A model generated the notes under the pieces. The model made no database searches. It had not been told where the DNA came from and saw nothing but the letters and a program-made list of their open reading frames with translations. 64,000 bases of DNA from Kineothrix alysoides (GTDB lineage Bacteria > Bacillota > Clostridia > Lachnospirales > Lachnospiraceae). The translations under genes were made by a program, and so were the position numbers. Numbering within the stretch: the first letter of the stretch is position 1; the number at the start of each line of letters is the position of its first letter. Shown here one piece after another: positions 47,489 to 57,138 of the stretch. The stretch is taken from positions 1,054,001 to 1,118,000 of the forward strand of contig NZ_JPNB01000002.1 of the NCBI RefSeq assembly GCF_000732725.1. Reading direction: 5' to 3'.

Positions 47489-48880
47489 ATGAAGAAAAAA
47501 TTATTGTCATTGTTACTGTCGGTTGGAATGATCACAAGTCTTTTGTCAGGATGCGGTGTGTCTACGAATACAGGAAGTGCGGCGCAGACGGAAAGCAGCA
47601 GTACGGCGGCGGCTGAGACGGGTGAGACGGCTGAGACGGAGACGAAAACGGAAACCGCTTCGACCGGAAAAGAAGTGCAGATCACATGGATGTTCTGGGA
47701 TGACCTCGAGGCTACGGAAGATTTGATTACGAAAGGCTATAAGGAAGTTATCGACAGATTTAACAATGATTATGCAGGCACGTATCATGTTAACGTTATT
47801 ACTACGAATCTGGAAGAGTATGATACAAAGTTAAATGCTCTCATTGCAGCAAAGGATACACCGGATTTGTTCATCTGTAACCCGGGACCTAATCTGACAC
47901 AGTACGTAGATGCGGGAGTTGCGGCGGATTTGACGGATATTCTTACAAATCAGGAGAAGGATTGGTATAACAGCTTTAGCGGAGGAATCTTCGAAAGAAT
48001 TACATATGACGGCAAGATAATGGCTGTTCCGACGAATTTTGCAGCGGCTTGTGTATTCTATAATACAGAGATATTCGAAGCAGCAGGTGTAAAGGCTCCT
48101 TCCACCTATGAGGAATTGCTGTCCGCATGCCAGAAGATCAAAGAGGCAGGATATACTCCTATTTCCTGTTCTGCAGGAACTGCATGGTGTCTGTCCATGG
48201 TAGCGGGTTATCTTTGTGATCGTGTCGGCGGCCCTGACAATCTTCAAAAAATTGCAGACCACCAGATGGAGTGGACGGATCCTACCTTTATCGACGCAGG
48301 CAATAAGCTGAAAGAATTGTCCCAGTATTTCCAAGCAACAGCTGCAGGTGATTCCAACGATCAGGCAACGGCAGCCTTCTATAACGGTGAAGCGGCAATG
48401 CTTATCCAAGGTTCTTGGGTTATTGGTCAGGTTAACGGAAATAATCCTGATTTTGAGCCTAAATGCGGAGTGTTCCAATTCCCGGCAGTTACTGGCGGAG
48501 CGGACCCGAACCGTATGATCGTTAAGACAGATAACCTCGTTATGAGTTCTACAACAGAGAATCCGGATGCGGTAATTGCATTGATGAAATATTTTACGGA
48601 TGAAACAGCACAGAAATATACGGCGGAAATAGGCGGCAAGATTCCGGTTGTAAACAATGTGGAAATCGATTACACTAAGGCACCGGCACAGTTATCCTAT
48701 GTTCAGGACATTCTTGCTAATATGACAGGTACTTTTGGATTTTACAATGAGTCCCTGGCGAGTGTGGAAGCAGGAGATGTTTTCGATAATGCCATGGTAG
48801 ATATTTTCCTCGGAAATACTACTTCTGATGAAGCATTCCAGAAGGTACAGTCTTTCTACGAGAAGAATGTTTGGAAATAA
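47489..48880 (+). CDS. Sugar ABC transporter solute-binding lipoprotein
   Basis: The 463-residue protein has a lipoprotein signal peptide with lipobox LLSGC (C22). A Ser/Thr/Glu-rich linker (about 24-55) follows, then the extracellular-solute-binding family 1 fold (VQITWMFWDDLEATEDLITK onward). A strong GGGAGG site precedes ATG 47489. It captures oligosaccharides for the two permeases encoded next. No ATPase is encoded here, so a shared MsmX-type ATPase is presumed. Confidence 0.93.
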   Translation: MKKKLLSLLLSVGMITSLLSGCGVSTNTGSAAQTESSSTAAAETGETAETETKTETASTGKEVQITWMFWDDLEATEDLITKGYKEVIDRFNNDYAGTYHVNVITTNLEEYDTKLNALIAAKDTPDLFICNPGPNLTQYVDAGVAADLTDILTNQEKDWYNSFSGGIFERITYDGKIMAVPTNFAAACVFYNTEIFEAAGVKAPSTYEELLSACQKIKEAGYTPISCSAGTAWCLSMVAGYLCDRVGGPDNLQKIADHQMEWTDPTFIDAGNKLKELSQYFQATAAGDSNDQATAAFYNGEAAMLIQGSWVIGQVNGNNPDFEPKCGVFQFPAVTGGADPNRMIVKTDNLVMSSTTENPDAVIALMKYFTDETAQKYTAEIGGKIPVVNNVEIDYTKAPAQLSYVQDILANMTGTFGFYNESLASVEAGDVFDNAMVDIFLGNTTSDEAFQKVQSFYEKNVWK

Positions 48881-48903
48881 AAAGTAACAAATATTAAGAA
48901 GAT

Positions 48904-48937
48904 ATACGGGGCTTGAAATTTAGTCCCGTATTCTTTT
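48904..48937 (+). terminator. Hairpin between binding protein and permease genes
   Basis: ATACGGG (48904-48910) pairs with CCCGTAT (48925-48931), followed by TTCTTTT. It probably stops part of the transcripts so that the binding protein is made in excess over the permeases. Confidence 0.65.
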
Positions 48938-48966
48938 AGAAAAAGTCCCGGGAGGTGGATTCCCTA

Positions 48967-49854
48967 ATGGAAAAGATTTTAAAAGATAAAAAAGCAATTG
49001 TTATTTTTATTGCACCCGCATTTATTTTATTTACGTTTGTTTTATTTATCCCGATTATACAGGTATTTTATTATTCCTTGTGCGACTATAACGCGCTGAC
49101 GAAACCGGAATTCGTCGGCCTTAAAAATTATATTAATTTATTTACGGACGATGAAACGATGAGGACGGCTCTTAAGAATTCATTATTTTTTATGATATTT
49201 TCGGCTGTTTCACAACAGATTACCGGGTTGTTGTTAGCAGTTCTCTTAACGAACATAAAGCATGGAAGAAACTTCTTTAAGAATATTTATTACCTTCCCT
49301 GTGTTCTTTCTTCAGCAGCTTTAGGTTTGCTTTGGGCGTTCATGTTTAATCCTAAGATGGGAATCAATCAGATGCTGGCCTACTTCGGTATAGAAGGACC
49401 GATGTGGCTTTCTTCAACAAAGGGATTTATCGTTCTGCCTATGTGGGTCATCGCCTGCGTTGCGCTCTGGCAATATGTAGGAACGACGATGATGCTCTAT
49501 ATCGCGCAAATCAGCGGAATATCAAAGGAGTTGTACGAAGCTTCGTATATTGACGGGGCGTCCAAGGCACAGACTTTCCGTTATCTGACGCTTCCGCTTG
49601 TAAAACCGATGATGACCATATCCTTATCGCTGAATTGTATCGGTTCTCTGAAATTTTTTGATTTAGTTTATAATATGACGCAAGGCGGTCCCAATCATAG
49701 TACGGATGTACTCGCAACGCACTTATACATGCAGGGCTTCCAATACTTCAAATACGGCTATGCCAGTTCCATATCTGTCGTATTGCTGATTCTCTGTCTG
49801 ATTGTGTCTTTCCTTATTAACAAATTTATTAAAGCAGAAACTTACGAAAGTTAG
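48967..49854 (+). CDS. Sugar ABC transporter permease (MalF/UgpA type)
   Basis: The 295-residue protein starts at ATG 48967 behind GGGAGG. It has six membrane spans and the EAA loop ELYEASYIDGASKAQTFRYLTLPLVKP, which docks the ATPase. It pairs with the permease 12 bp downstream and the binding protein upstream. Confidence 0.93.
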   Translation: MEKILKDKKAIVIFIAPAFILFTFVLFIPIIQVFYYSLCDYNALTKPEFVGLKNYINLFTDDETMRTALKNSLFFMIFSAVSQQITGLLLAVLLTNIKHGRNFFKNIYYLPCVLSSAALGLLWAFMFNPKMGINQMLAYFGIEGPMWLSSTKGFIVLPMWVIACVALWQYVGTTMMLYIAQISGISKELYEASYIDGASKAQTFRYLTLPLVKPMMTISLSLNCIGSLKFFDLVYNMTQGGPNHSTDVLATHLYMQGFQYFKYGYASSISVVLLILCLIVSFLINKFIKAETYES

Positions 49855-49866
49855 GGGGATGAAGGT

Positions 49867-50709
49867 ATGATGAATAAAAGTAAAAGACCGGTCAGCCCGA
49901 TTTCAATCATTATATATATTGTATTACTGTTGTTGGTCGCAGTATATTTGACGCCTCTTTTATGGATGGTAAACGTTTCGTTAAAAACAAATGCAGAAGT
50001 ATTTTCTTCTCCCTTTGGAATGCCGGAAGTATTACAGCTTGGAAATTACATCTTCGCATGGACGAAGGGCTATCTGGGAAGAGCTATGTTCAATTCGCTG
50101 ATCGTATGTGTAATTGCATTGATTGTCAGCATGTTTTTAGGGTCTATGGCTTCTTTTGCCATCGCGAGGATGAAATGGAAGCTGTCCGGTCTTGCAATGA
50201 CCTATTTTATGATAGGAATGATGGTGCCGGTACACTGCGTATTGATTCCCCTGTTCGTACGGTTTTCCAATCTGGGGCTGACCAATTCGCTGGCGGGACT
50301 GATTTTGCCTTATATTACATTTTCTCTTCCGATGACCATATTTTTAATGGTAGGATTTTTTAAAGGAATGCCGAGAGAAATGTTTGAAGCGGCATGTATC
50401 GACGGATGTAATATTTATCAATGTTATTTTCGGATAGCGATACCTCTTTCCAAGACAGGTATGAGTGTAGCGGCACTTATGACCTTTGTAGGAAATTGGA
50501 ACGAGCTTTTGCTGGCAATGGTATTTATATCCGATACGACCAAAAAAACTTTGCCGGTGACTTTAACCTATTTTGTAGGTCCATATTCGACGAATTATGT
50601 TCAGATGTTTGCGGCGGTCATTATTGCAATAGCGCCTACGATTTTAGTGTACTGTATGTTCAGCAATCAAATCGTAGATGGATTAACGGCAGGCGCGGTA
50701 AAGGGGTAA
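49867..50709 (+). CDS. Sugar ABC transporter permease (MalG type)
   Basis: The 280-residue second permease has six spans and the EAA loop MFEAACIDGCNIYQCYFRIAIPLSK. It ends in the usual IVDGLTAGAVKG tail of carbohydrate MalG-type permeases. A GGGGGATGAAGG stretch provides the ribosome-binding site. The GH3 gene follows 36 bp later, so import and cleavage are co-expressed. Confidence 0.93.
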   Translation: MMNKSKRPVSPISIIIYIVLLLLVAVYLTPLLWMVNVSLKTNAEVFSSPFGMPEVLQLGNYIFAWTKGYLGRAMFNSLIVCVIALIVSMFLGSMASFAIARMKWKLSGLAMTYFMIGMMVPVHCVLIPLFVRFSNLGLTNSLAGLILPYITFSLPMTIFLMVGFFKGMPREMFEAACIDGCNIYQCYFRIAIPLSKTGMSVAALMTFVGNWNELLLAMVFISDTTKKTLPVTLTYFVGPYSTNYVQMFAAVIIAIAPTILVYCMFSNQIVDGLTAGAVKG

Positions 50710-50745
50710 TTAAAAAAGAAAAAGGTTGGAAAGGTAAGGAAAACG

Positions 50746-52851
50746 ATGACGAGGGAAGAAGCGAAGGAGAAGGCAAAGAAGCTGGTTGCAGAAATGACGA
50801 TAGAAGAGCGTGCCGGACAATTAAGATATAATGCACCAGCGATTCCGAGGTTAAATATACCTGCCTATAACTGGTGGGGCGAGGCACTGCATGGAGTGGC
50901 ACGCGCCGGTACGGCGACAGTTTTCCCACAGGCGATCGGTATGGCTGCGGCCTTTGATGAAGAGCTGATATACCAAATTGCTGATTGTACGGCAACAGAA
51001 GGCAGGGCAAAATATAATGAATATTCTGCTCACGGCGACAGAGATATTTATAAAGGACTTACCTTTTGGTCACCTAATGTGAATATTTTTCGAGACCCCA
51101 GATGGGGAAGAGGACATGAGACTTACGGAGAAGATCCGTATTTGACTTCAAGGCTGGGAGTGGCTTTCGTTAAGGGGTTGCAGGGAGAGGGGGAGGTAAT
51201 GAAAGCGGCGGCTTGTGCGAAACATTATGCGGTTCATTCCGGTCCTGAAGCGCTGAGGCATGAATTCAATGCTCTGGCTGCACCTAAGGATTTGGAAGAG
51301 ACCTATCTCCCCGCTTTTGAAGCGCTGGTAAGGGAAGCGGGCGTGGAAGCGGTAATGGGAGCTTATAACCGTGTAAACGGAGAGCCTTGCTGCGCGAACA
51401 AGATGCTGATGCAGGATATTTTACGCGGCAAATGGGGATTCGAAGGACATTTTGTCTCAGACTGCTGGGCACTTAAAGATTTTCATGAACATCATATGGT
51501 TACATCGTCGGCGAAGGAATCTGCGGCAATGGCACTGAATACGGGCTGCGATCTCAATTGTGGAAATGTATATCTGCATATATTAAAAGCTTTTCAAGAC
51601 GGGCTTGTGACGGAAGAAGCGATTACCAGGGCCGCCGTTCGATTGTTTACTACCCGTTATCTCCTCGGATTATTCGAAAAAACCGAATACGATGAAATAC
51701 CGTTCGAAAAAGTGGAATGCGATGAACATCTGGCGCTTGCGGACAAAATAGCGGGGGAAAGTATCGTTATGTTGAAAAATGGTGGAATTTTACCCTTGGC
51801 TGTGGATAAGTTGAAGACCATCGGAGTAATCGGTCCCAATGCAAACAGCAGAAAAGCGTTGATTGGCAATTATCATGGAACTTCCTCGAGATATATCACG
51901 GTATTGGAGGGCATTCAGGATTATGTGAAGGATAAAGTCCGTATTCTATATTCGGAAGGCTGTCAGCTATCGGAGGACAGGACGGAAAAGCTGGCCTTTG
52001 CCAGGGATCGGCTGGCTGAGGCAGTGACTGTGGCAGAGCATAGTGATGTCGTTATTCTATGCCTTGGCTTGGACGAAACGTTAGAGGGGGAAGAAGGAGA
52101 TACCGGAAACAGCTATGCTTCCGGGGATAAAGAGGATCTAAGGCTGCCAAAGCCGCAGAGGGACTTGATGGAAGCTGTGGAAAAAACAGGGAAACCGGTA
52201 GTGTTCTGCCTGATGTCAGGAAGCGCTATCGATTTAAGTTTTCCTTCCAGTCATTTTAATGCGATATTGCAATTATGGTATCCCGGCGCCCGCGGAGGAA
52301 AAAGTACTGCCGATATTATATTTGGAGAGACATCTCCTTCCGGCAAGCTTCCCGTAACTTTCTATGAAAGCGTTGAGGAGCTTCCTGAATTCACAGATTA
52401 TGGCATGAAGGGAAGAACATACCGTTATATGGAGAAAAAAGCACAATTTCCGTTTGGTTTCGGGCTGACCTATGGAAAGGTGCAGGTTGTGGGAATCGAG
52501 CGAAAGAAAGCTGATAAAAACGATATATGCGTCGAGGTTACGATAATAAATCAGGGAACTGCGGATACGGACGATGTAATTCAGATTTATGCAAAAAACA
52601 GAGATTCAAAATTTGCAGTTAGAAATCCGGCCTTATGTGCTTTTAAAAGGGTGCATATAAAGGCGGGAGAAACGTTGAAACAGGAGCTGACCATCGATAG
52701 AAAGAGCTTAACCGTTGTTAACGATGAAGGAGAACGTTTTTATGACGGCAGCAACTATATTTTATATGCAGGTATGAGCCAGCCGGATGCAAGAAGCGTG
52801 GAGCTGACGGGAATAAAGCCGGTAGAATTGGAATTACACATAGAATTTTGA
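50746..52851 (+). CDS. Glycoside hydrolase family 3, probable beta-xylosidase
   Basis: The 701-residue enzyme has no signal peptide. The segment YNWWGEALHGVARAGTATVF is typical of the xylosidase-like GH3 subgroup. The nucleophile is D239 (GHFVSDCW), with substrate-binding K160-H161. The alpha/beta sandwich domain and a C-terminal fibronectin-III-like domain follow. Together with the intracellular GH43 it should degrade imported xylo-oligosaccharides to monosaccharides. A beta-glucosidase activity cannot be excluded. A terminator follows immediately. Confidence 0.91.
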   Translation: MTREEAKEKAKKLVAEMTIEERAGQLRYNAPAIPRLNIPAYNWWGEALHGVARAGTATVFPQAIGMAAAFDEELIYQIADCTATEGRAKYNEYSAHGDRDIYKGLTFWSPNVNIFRDPRWGRGHETYGEDPYLTSRLGVAFVKGLQGEGEVMKAAACAKHYAVHSGPEALRHEFNALAAPKDLEETYLPAFEALVREAGVEAVMGAYNRVNGEPCCANKMLMQDILRGKWGFEGHFVSDCWALKDFHEHHMVTSSAKESAAMALNTGCDLNCGNVYLHILKAFQDGLVTEEAITRAAVRLFTTRYLLGLFEKTEYDEIPFEKVECDEHLALADKIAGESIVMLKNGGILPLAVDKLKTIGVIGPNANSRKALIGNYHGTSSRYITVLEGIQDYVKDKVRILYSEGCQLSEDRTEKLAFARDRLAEAVTVAEHSDVVILCLGLDETLEGEEGDTGNSYASGDKEDLRLPKPQRDLMEAVEKTGKPVVFCLMSGSAIDLSFPSSHFNAILQLWYPGARGGKSTADIIFGETSPSGKLPVTFYESVEELPEFTDYGMKGRTYRYMEKKAQFPFGFGLTYGKVQVVGIERKKADKNDICVEVTIINQGTADTDDVIQIYAKNRDSKFAVRNPALCAFKRVHIKAGETLKQELTIDRKSLTVVNDEGERFYDGSNYILYAGMSQPDARSVELTGIKPVELELHIEF

Positions 52852-52868
52852 TTAGAAAATTAATTGGA

Positions 52869-52915
52869 AAAGCAGTTAGCCTTCCTGATATACCGGAAAG
52901 GTTAGCTGCTTTTTT
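52869..52915 (+). terminator. Terminator of the xylo-oligosaccharide operon
   Basis: AAGCAGTTAGCCTT pairs, with G-U pairs, with AAAGGTTAGCTGCTT and is followed by six Ts. It lies 18 bp after the GH3 stop. Confidence 0.88.
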
Positions 52916-52930
52916 GTATCGGATAAATAA

Positions 52931-53377
52931 TGCGCAGCTATGCGCGCGGAACAAAAGCTGTGCTGCTGAGGTACTTGGCTGCGAGAGTCTATAAAGCACA
53001 CTTTTGTGTAATAGGGATAAAGCCCTATTACACAAATAATGAATGCGCAGCTATGCGCGCGGAACAAAAGCTGTGCTGCTGAGGTACTTGGCTGCGAGAG
53101 TCTATAAAGCACACTTTTGTGTAATAGGGATAAAGCCCTATTACACAAATAATGAATGCGCAGCTATGCGCGCGGAACAAAAGCTGTGCTGCTGAGGTAC
53201 TTGGCTGCGAGAGTCTATAAAGCACACTTTTGTGTAATAGGGATAAGGCCCTATTACACAAATAATGAATGCGCAGCTATGCGCGCAGAACAAAAGCTGT
53301 GCTGCTGAGGTACTTGGCTGCGAGAGTCTATAAAGCACACTTTTGTTCTTTAATAGGAAAGCGCTTCTATTAAAGAA
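52931..53377. repeat. Four tandem copies of a 113-bp non-coding repeat
   Basis: Copies begin at 52931, 53044, 53157 and 53270, exactly 113 bp apart and nearly identical (changes at the AAAGCCC/AAGGCCC loop and GCGCGCGG/GCGCGCAG). Each full copy ends in a 14-bp perfect stem (TTTGTGTAATAGGG/CCCTATTACACAAA) with a six-base loop. The fourth copy keeps only its first 77 bases; its hairpin is replaced by a different 11-bp stem, TTCTTTAATAG/CTATTAAAGAA (53346-53377). Overlapping minus-strand frames are artefacts of the repetition. The 220 bp beyond, to 53596, is AT-rich and holds only the leader of the next gene. Confidence 0.92.
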
Positions 53378-53596
53378 AATAGATGCTTAAAGTTATATGT
53401 AATGTGGGAAATGGTATTAAAATATAATATTTTCACGGAATATTAATAGAATAATATATTAAAAAGGATTTCAATATTTTCTAAGTCGATATATAATAAA
53501 AATATATGAAGTATATTTGGAATTTATTTGAAGCCTGTCAGGCGGAACCATTTATTATAATACACGTTTGTCATAAAACATAAGAAAGAACGGAAA

Positions 53597-53902
53597 ATGA
53601 AAAAGCAGCTAGAGGGACAGATAAATCTCTTCGATATTTTTACTTCTGAGGAATCGGAGAAACCACAAAAATCAGAGGAAGTAAAAAAAGACGGCAAGCG
53701 ATATTTCGAAGAATGTGAAATGTGCTGGTGCTCCGACTGCAGACACAATGCGGTGAACGAAGGGGTTCCGAGAGAGTTCATGGGAGAGTACAAGCCCTGT
53801 CCGTCGTGTACATTCTGCACAGACAGAGGTAAAGCAGATCCCTGTGAAATCGGTTCTTATGACAACGGGTGTAAGGTTCGTTCGGAGGAAGAAGGAATTT
53901 AG
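53597..53902 (+). CDS. Small cysteine-rich protein of unknown function
   Basis: The 101-residue protein has a charged N-terminal 40 residues (QINLFDIF, then Glu/Lys rich). A compact domain follows with eight cysteines between residues 40 and 92 (CEMCWCSDCRHN, CPSCTFC, DPCEIG and a later NGCK). The spacing suggests one or two zinc sites. A weak AGAAAG site precedes ATG. I do not recognise the family. The gene stands alone between the repeat array and fructokinase. Confidence 0.7.
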   Translation: MKKQLEGQINLFDIFTSEESEKPQKSEEVKKDGKRYFEECEMCWCSDCRHNAVNEGVPREFMGEYKPCPSCTFCTDRGKADPCEIGSYDNGCKVRSEEEGI

Positions 53903-53979
53903 TGGAAGCGGACTGTCAGGGAGGCTTTGGAGATTTCAAAAGTTATTAAAAATGTAATGCTGCAAAAGGAGAAAGCGAA

Positions 53980-54945
53980 ATGAAAAAGGAATTTGATGTA
54001 GTTGCATTGGGGGAATTGCTGATTGACTTTACGGATAACGGAGTAAGCGAGCAGGGAAATACAATATTCGAAGCCAACCCGGGCGGAGCTCCGTGCAATG
54101 TGCTGGCTATGCTTCAGAAATTGGGCGATCGCACTGCGTTTATCGGAAAGGTCGGAGAAGATATATTCGGAACGAAATTAAAGGGAGTTCTGGAAGAAGT
54201 AGGAATCGATACTACCGGTTTGATCGTAGATAAAGATGCAAGGACCACTCTTGCATTTGTCCAGACTTTTGAAGACGGAGACAGAGATTTTTCTTTTTAC
54301 CGTAATCCCGGCGCAGATATGCTGCTGACCGAGGACGAGATAGATGAAAAGCTGATCAAGCATAGTGAAATTTTCCATTTCGGAACCTTGTCCATGACAC
54401 ATAAAGGGGTTCGTAAGGCGACGAAAAAGGCAATCAAGATGGCGAAGGAGCACGGCGCGCTGATTTCCTTCGATCCCAATCTGCGCCCGCCTCTTTGGGA
54501 GTCTTTGGATGAAGCCAAGGATCAGGTGGCGTATGGACTTGGGAAGTGCGATATTTTGAAAATATCCGACAACGAGATTCAGTGGTTTACCGGAGAAGAA
54601 GATTATGATAAGGGCATAGAGAAGCTGAGAAAGGAATACGACATTCCTTTGATTGTGCTGTCTATGGGAAAAGACGGAAGCAGAGTTTATTATAAGGATA
54701 TCAAGGTGGATAAGCCCGCTTTTGTTCAGGAAAAGACAATAGAGACCACGGGCGCAGGAGATACCTTCGGCGGTTGTTGTTTGCACCATATATTGAAATA
54801 TGGTATTGATAATCTGGATGAAGAGAAGCTGGATGAGATGCTCACCTTCGCAAACGCTGCCGCATCTATCGTTACGACGAGGAAGGGCGCTCTGCGCGTA
54901 ATGCCTGCAAAGAATGAGGTAGAAGAATTTATCAGAACCTATTAA
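53980..54945 (+). CDS. Fructokinase (PfkB family carbohydrate kinase)
   Basis: The 321-residue ribokinase-family protein has the sugar-binding GG at 35-36 (ANPGGAPCNV). The C-terminal PfkB signature ETTGAGDTFGGCCL carries the catalytic D261. The N-terminus FDVVALGELLIDF and the length match fructokinases of Firmicutes (ScrK). It phosphorylates fructose to fructose-6-phosphate. AAAGGAG precedes ATG. It lies 37 bp before the debranching enzyme, suggesting joint expression for carbohydrate storage and use. Confidence 0.88.
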   Translation: MKKEFDVVALGELLIDFTDNGVSEQGNTIFEANPGGAPCNVLAMLQKLGDRTAFIGKVGEDIFGTKLKGVLEEVGIDTTGLIVDKDARTTLAFVQTFEDGDRDFSFYRNPGADMLLTEDEIDEKLIKHSEIFHFGTLSMTHKGVRKATKKAIKMAKEHGALISFDPNLRPPLWESLDEAKDQVAYGLGKCDILKISDNEIQWFTGEEDYDKGIEKLRKEYDIPLIVLSMGKDGSRVYYKDIKVDKPAFVQEKTIETTGAGDTFGGCCLHHILKYGIDNLDEEKLDEMLTFANAAASIVTTRKGALRVMPAKNEVEEFIRTY

Positions 54946-54982
54946 GTGTTGCTCACCGGATAATCAGGCTTGGAGGACAAGA

Positions 54983-57097
54983 ATGGAAGAAAATAAAATT
55001 ATTTCTCCGCTGAGCAGCATTCATATGGTTCCGATGGACGTAATAGACGGTTTTCAAGTGAGACCCGGAATGTACGAAGTTAACGGGGCAATGGCGATTC
55101 CCTGCGGCGTTAATTTCACAGTACATTCCTTCGGCGCCACCTCTTGTGAGTTGCTTTTGTTTAAGAGGATGGAAGAGAAGCCCTATGCGGTGTTGAGATT
55201 TCCCGAAAATTATAAGATAGGAAAAGTATACTCGATGATTGTATTCGGGCTGAAGATTGAGGAATTTGAGTATGCTTATCGCCTGGACGGCACATATGAT
55301 TCTCGAAAAGGATTGCTGTTCGATAAAAATAAATGCTTGCTAGACATCTATGCAAAGGCGGTTACCGGCCAGAGCGTATGGGGAATGGAGAAAAAAGAGA
55401 CGGTCTGTTACAAGGCCCGCGTAGTAAAGGATGATTTTGACTGGAGAAACAACAGGCGTCCTTTAATACCTATGGCGGATTTAATCATATATGAAATGCA
55501 CATCCGGGGATTTACCTATCACAAATCTTCAGGCGTAAAATATCCGGGAACCTTTGAGGGTTTAAGAGAAAAGATACCTTACTTAAAGGAGCTTGGAATA
55601 AACGCCGTTGAGCTAATGCCTATCTTTGAATTCGACGAAATGTCCGATTACCGGGAAGTAGATGGAAAGCCGTTAGTTAATTACTGGGGATATAATACTG
55701 TCAGCTTTTTTGCTCCGAATACGAGTTATACGGGAAATATTGAGTATAACAGAGAGGGTACGGAGCTTAAGGAGCTTATAAAGGAATTGAACGACAACGG
55801 CATCGAATGCTTTCTCGATGTGGTTTTCAACCATACGGCAGAGGGTAATGAGCAGGGACCGTTTTTTTCTTTCAAGGGATTCGATAATAATATTTATTAT
55901 ATGCTTACCCCGGAGGGATATTACTATAATTTCAGCGGGTGCGGAAATACGCTGAATTGCAACCATCCCATCGTGCAGCAGATGATACTGGAATGCCTGC
56001 GGTATTGGGTAACGGCATATCATATCGACGGATTTCGTTTCGATTTGGCCAGCATATTAGGGCGTAACGAGGACGGCTCTCCGATGAGTAAGCCGCCTCT
56101 GCTGCAAAGTCTCGCTTTTGATCCTATTCTCGGAAATGTGAAGCTTATCGCGGAGGCGTGGGATGCGGGAGGTCTTTATCAGGTAGGCAGCTTCCCCGCA
56201 TGGAACCGCTGGGCGGAGTGGAATGGCAGATATCGGGATGACATGCGCAATTTCTTAAAAGGTGATTACAGCATGGCGGATATGGCGGCGCAGCGAATCG
56301 CCGGGTCTAAAGACTTGTACCTTCCGGAATTCAGAGGAACCAATGCATCGGTAAACTTTCTGACTTGTCACGACGGCTTTACGCTATGGGATTTGTATTC
56401 CTATAATATGAAACATAATGAAGCTAACGGCTGGAATAATACGGATGGAAGCGACGATAACAGAAGCTGGAACTGCGGAGCGGAAGGTGAGACAGAGGAT
56501 CACGAGATTCTCGCACTTCGAAGGAAGATGATAAAAAATGCGGCAGCAGTTCTTATGCTAAGCCGCGGAACACCGATGTTCCTGGCAGGAGACGAATTCG
56601 GGAATACTCAGTATGGGAATAATAATGCTTATTGCCAAGATAATGAGACTTCATGGCTCAACTGGGATATGTTGGAGAAGAATAGGGATATCTATGAATT
56701 TTTTAAGTATATGATTCAGTTCAGAAAGAAACATGCTGTTATTCGGAAGTTTTCCGGGCGTTGTTCCTTAAATTTTCCGGAGATTCAAGTGATGGAGCCG
56801 GAAGAGAATCTTAAGGTACTGCGTATTGTTTATGCAGGGAGAAGTGCTCAAGGCAGTATAAATGAAAAAGATGATATTGTCTGTCTGGCAATCAATGTAT
56901 TCTGGGAAGAGCAGGAATTCTGGCTGCCGGGCTTAACGGCTGATATGGGGTGGTTTGTGGCTGCGGATACAGGATTGAAATATCTTGCGGATGGTATTCC
57001 TCAGTCGGAGGAGGATATGCAGGAGATAACTTGTGGAAGGATACGGATGATGCCTCGTTCGGTATGTGTGTTTGTGGCGAAAGAAGTGGGGGAGTGA
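54983..57097 (+). CDS. glgX: Glycogen debranching enzyme (GlgX/isoamylase type, GH13)
   Basis: The 704-residue protein has an N-terminal CBM48-like domain (about residues 20-125). The GH13 barrel follows: region I DVVFNHTAEG, region II DGFRFDLAS with nucleophile D354, region III LIAEAWD with acid E391, and region IV TCHDGFTLWDL. It hydrolyses alpha-1,6 branches of glycogen or starch-derived glucans. There is no signal peptide, so it acts inside the cell. Confidence 0.93.
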   Translation: MEENKIISPLSSIHMVPMDVIDGFQVRPGMYEVNGAMAIPCGVNFTVHSFGATSCELLLFKRMEEKPYAVLRFPENYKIGKVYSMIVFGLKIEEFEYAYRLDGTYDSRKGLLFDKNKCLLDIYAKAVTGQSVWGMEKKETVCYKARVVKDDFDWRNNRRPLIPMADLIIYEMHIRGFTYHKSSGVKYPGTFEGLREKIPYLKELGINAVELMPIFEFDEMSDYREVDGKPLVNYWGYNTVSFFAPNTSYTGNIEYNREGTELKELIKELNDNGIECFLDVVFNHTAEGNEQGPFFSFKGFDNNIYYMLTPEGYYYNFSGCGNTLNCNHPIVQQMILECLRYWVTAYHIDGFRFDLASILGRNEDGSPMSKPPLLQSLAFDPILGNVKLIAEAWDAGGLYQVGSFPAWNRWAEWNGRYRDDMRNFLKGDYSMADMAAQRIAGSKDLYLPEFRGTNASVNFLTCHDGFTLWDLYSYNMKHNEANGWNNTDGSDDNRSWNCGAEGETEDHEILALRRKMIKNAAAVLMLSRGTPMFLAGDEFGNTQYGNNNAYCQDNETSWLNWDMLEKNRDIYEFFKYMIQFRKKHAVIRKFSGRCSLNFPEIQVMEPEENLKVLRIVYAGRSAQGSINEKDDIVCLAINVFWEEQEFWLPGLTADMGWFVAADTGLKYLADGIPQSEEDMQEITCGRIRMMPRSVCVFVAKEVGE

Positions 57098-57138
57098 ATT
57101 ATTATTGTGAAATGAGGTTTCGTAGAGGGGGTTGTGAG

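Noticed and set aside
52718-53338. Overlapping minus-strand frames translating to near-identical peptides (CNRALSLLHKSVLYRLSQPS type)
   Set aside because: They arise because the 113-bp non-coding repeat is open in one frame; there is no ribosome-binding site and the frames overlap one another.
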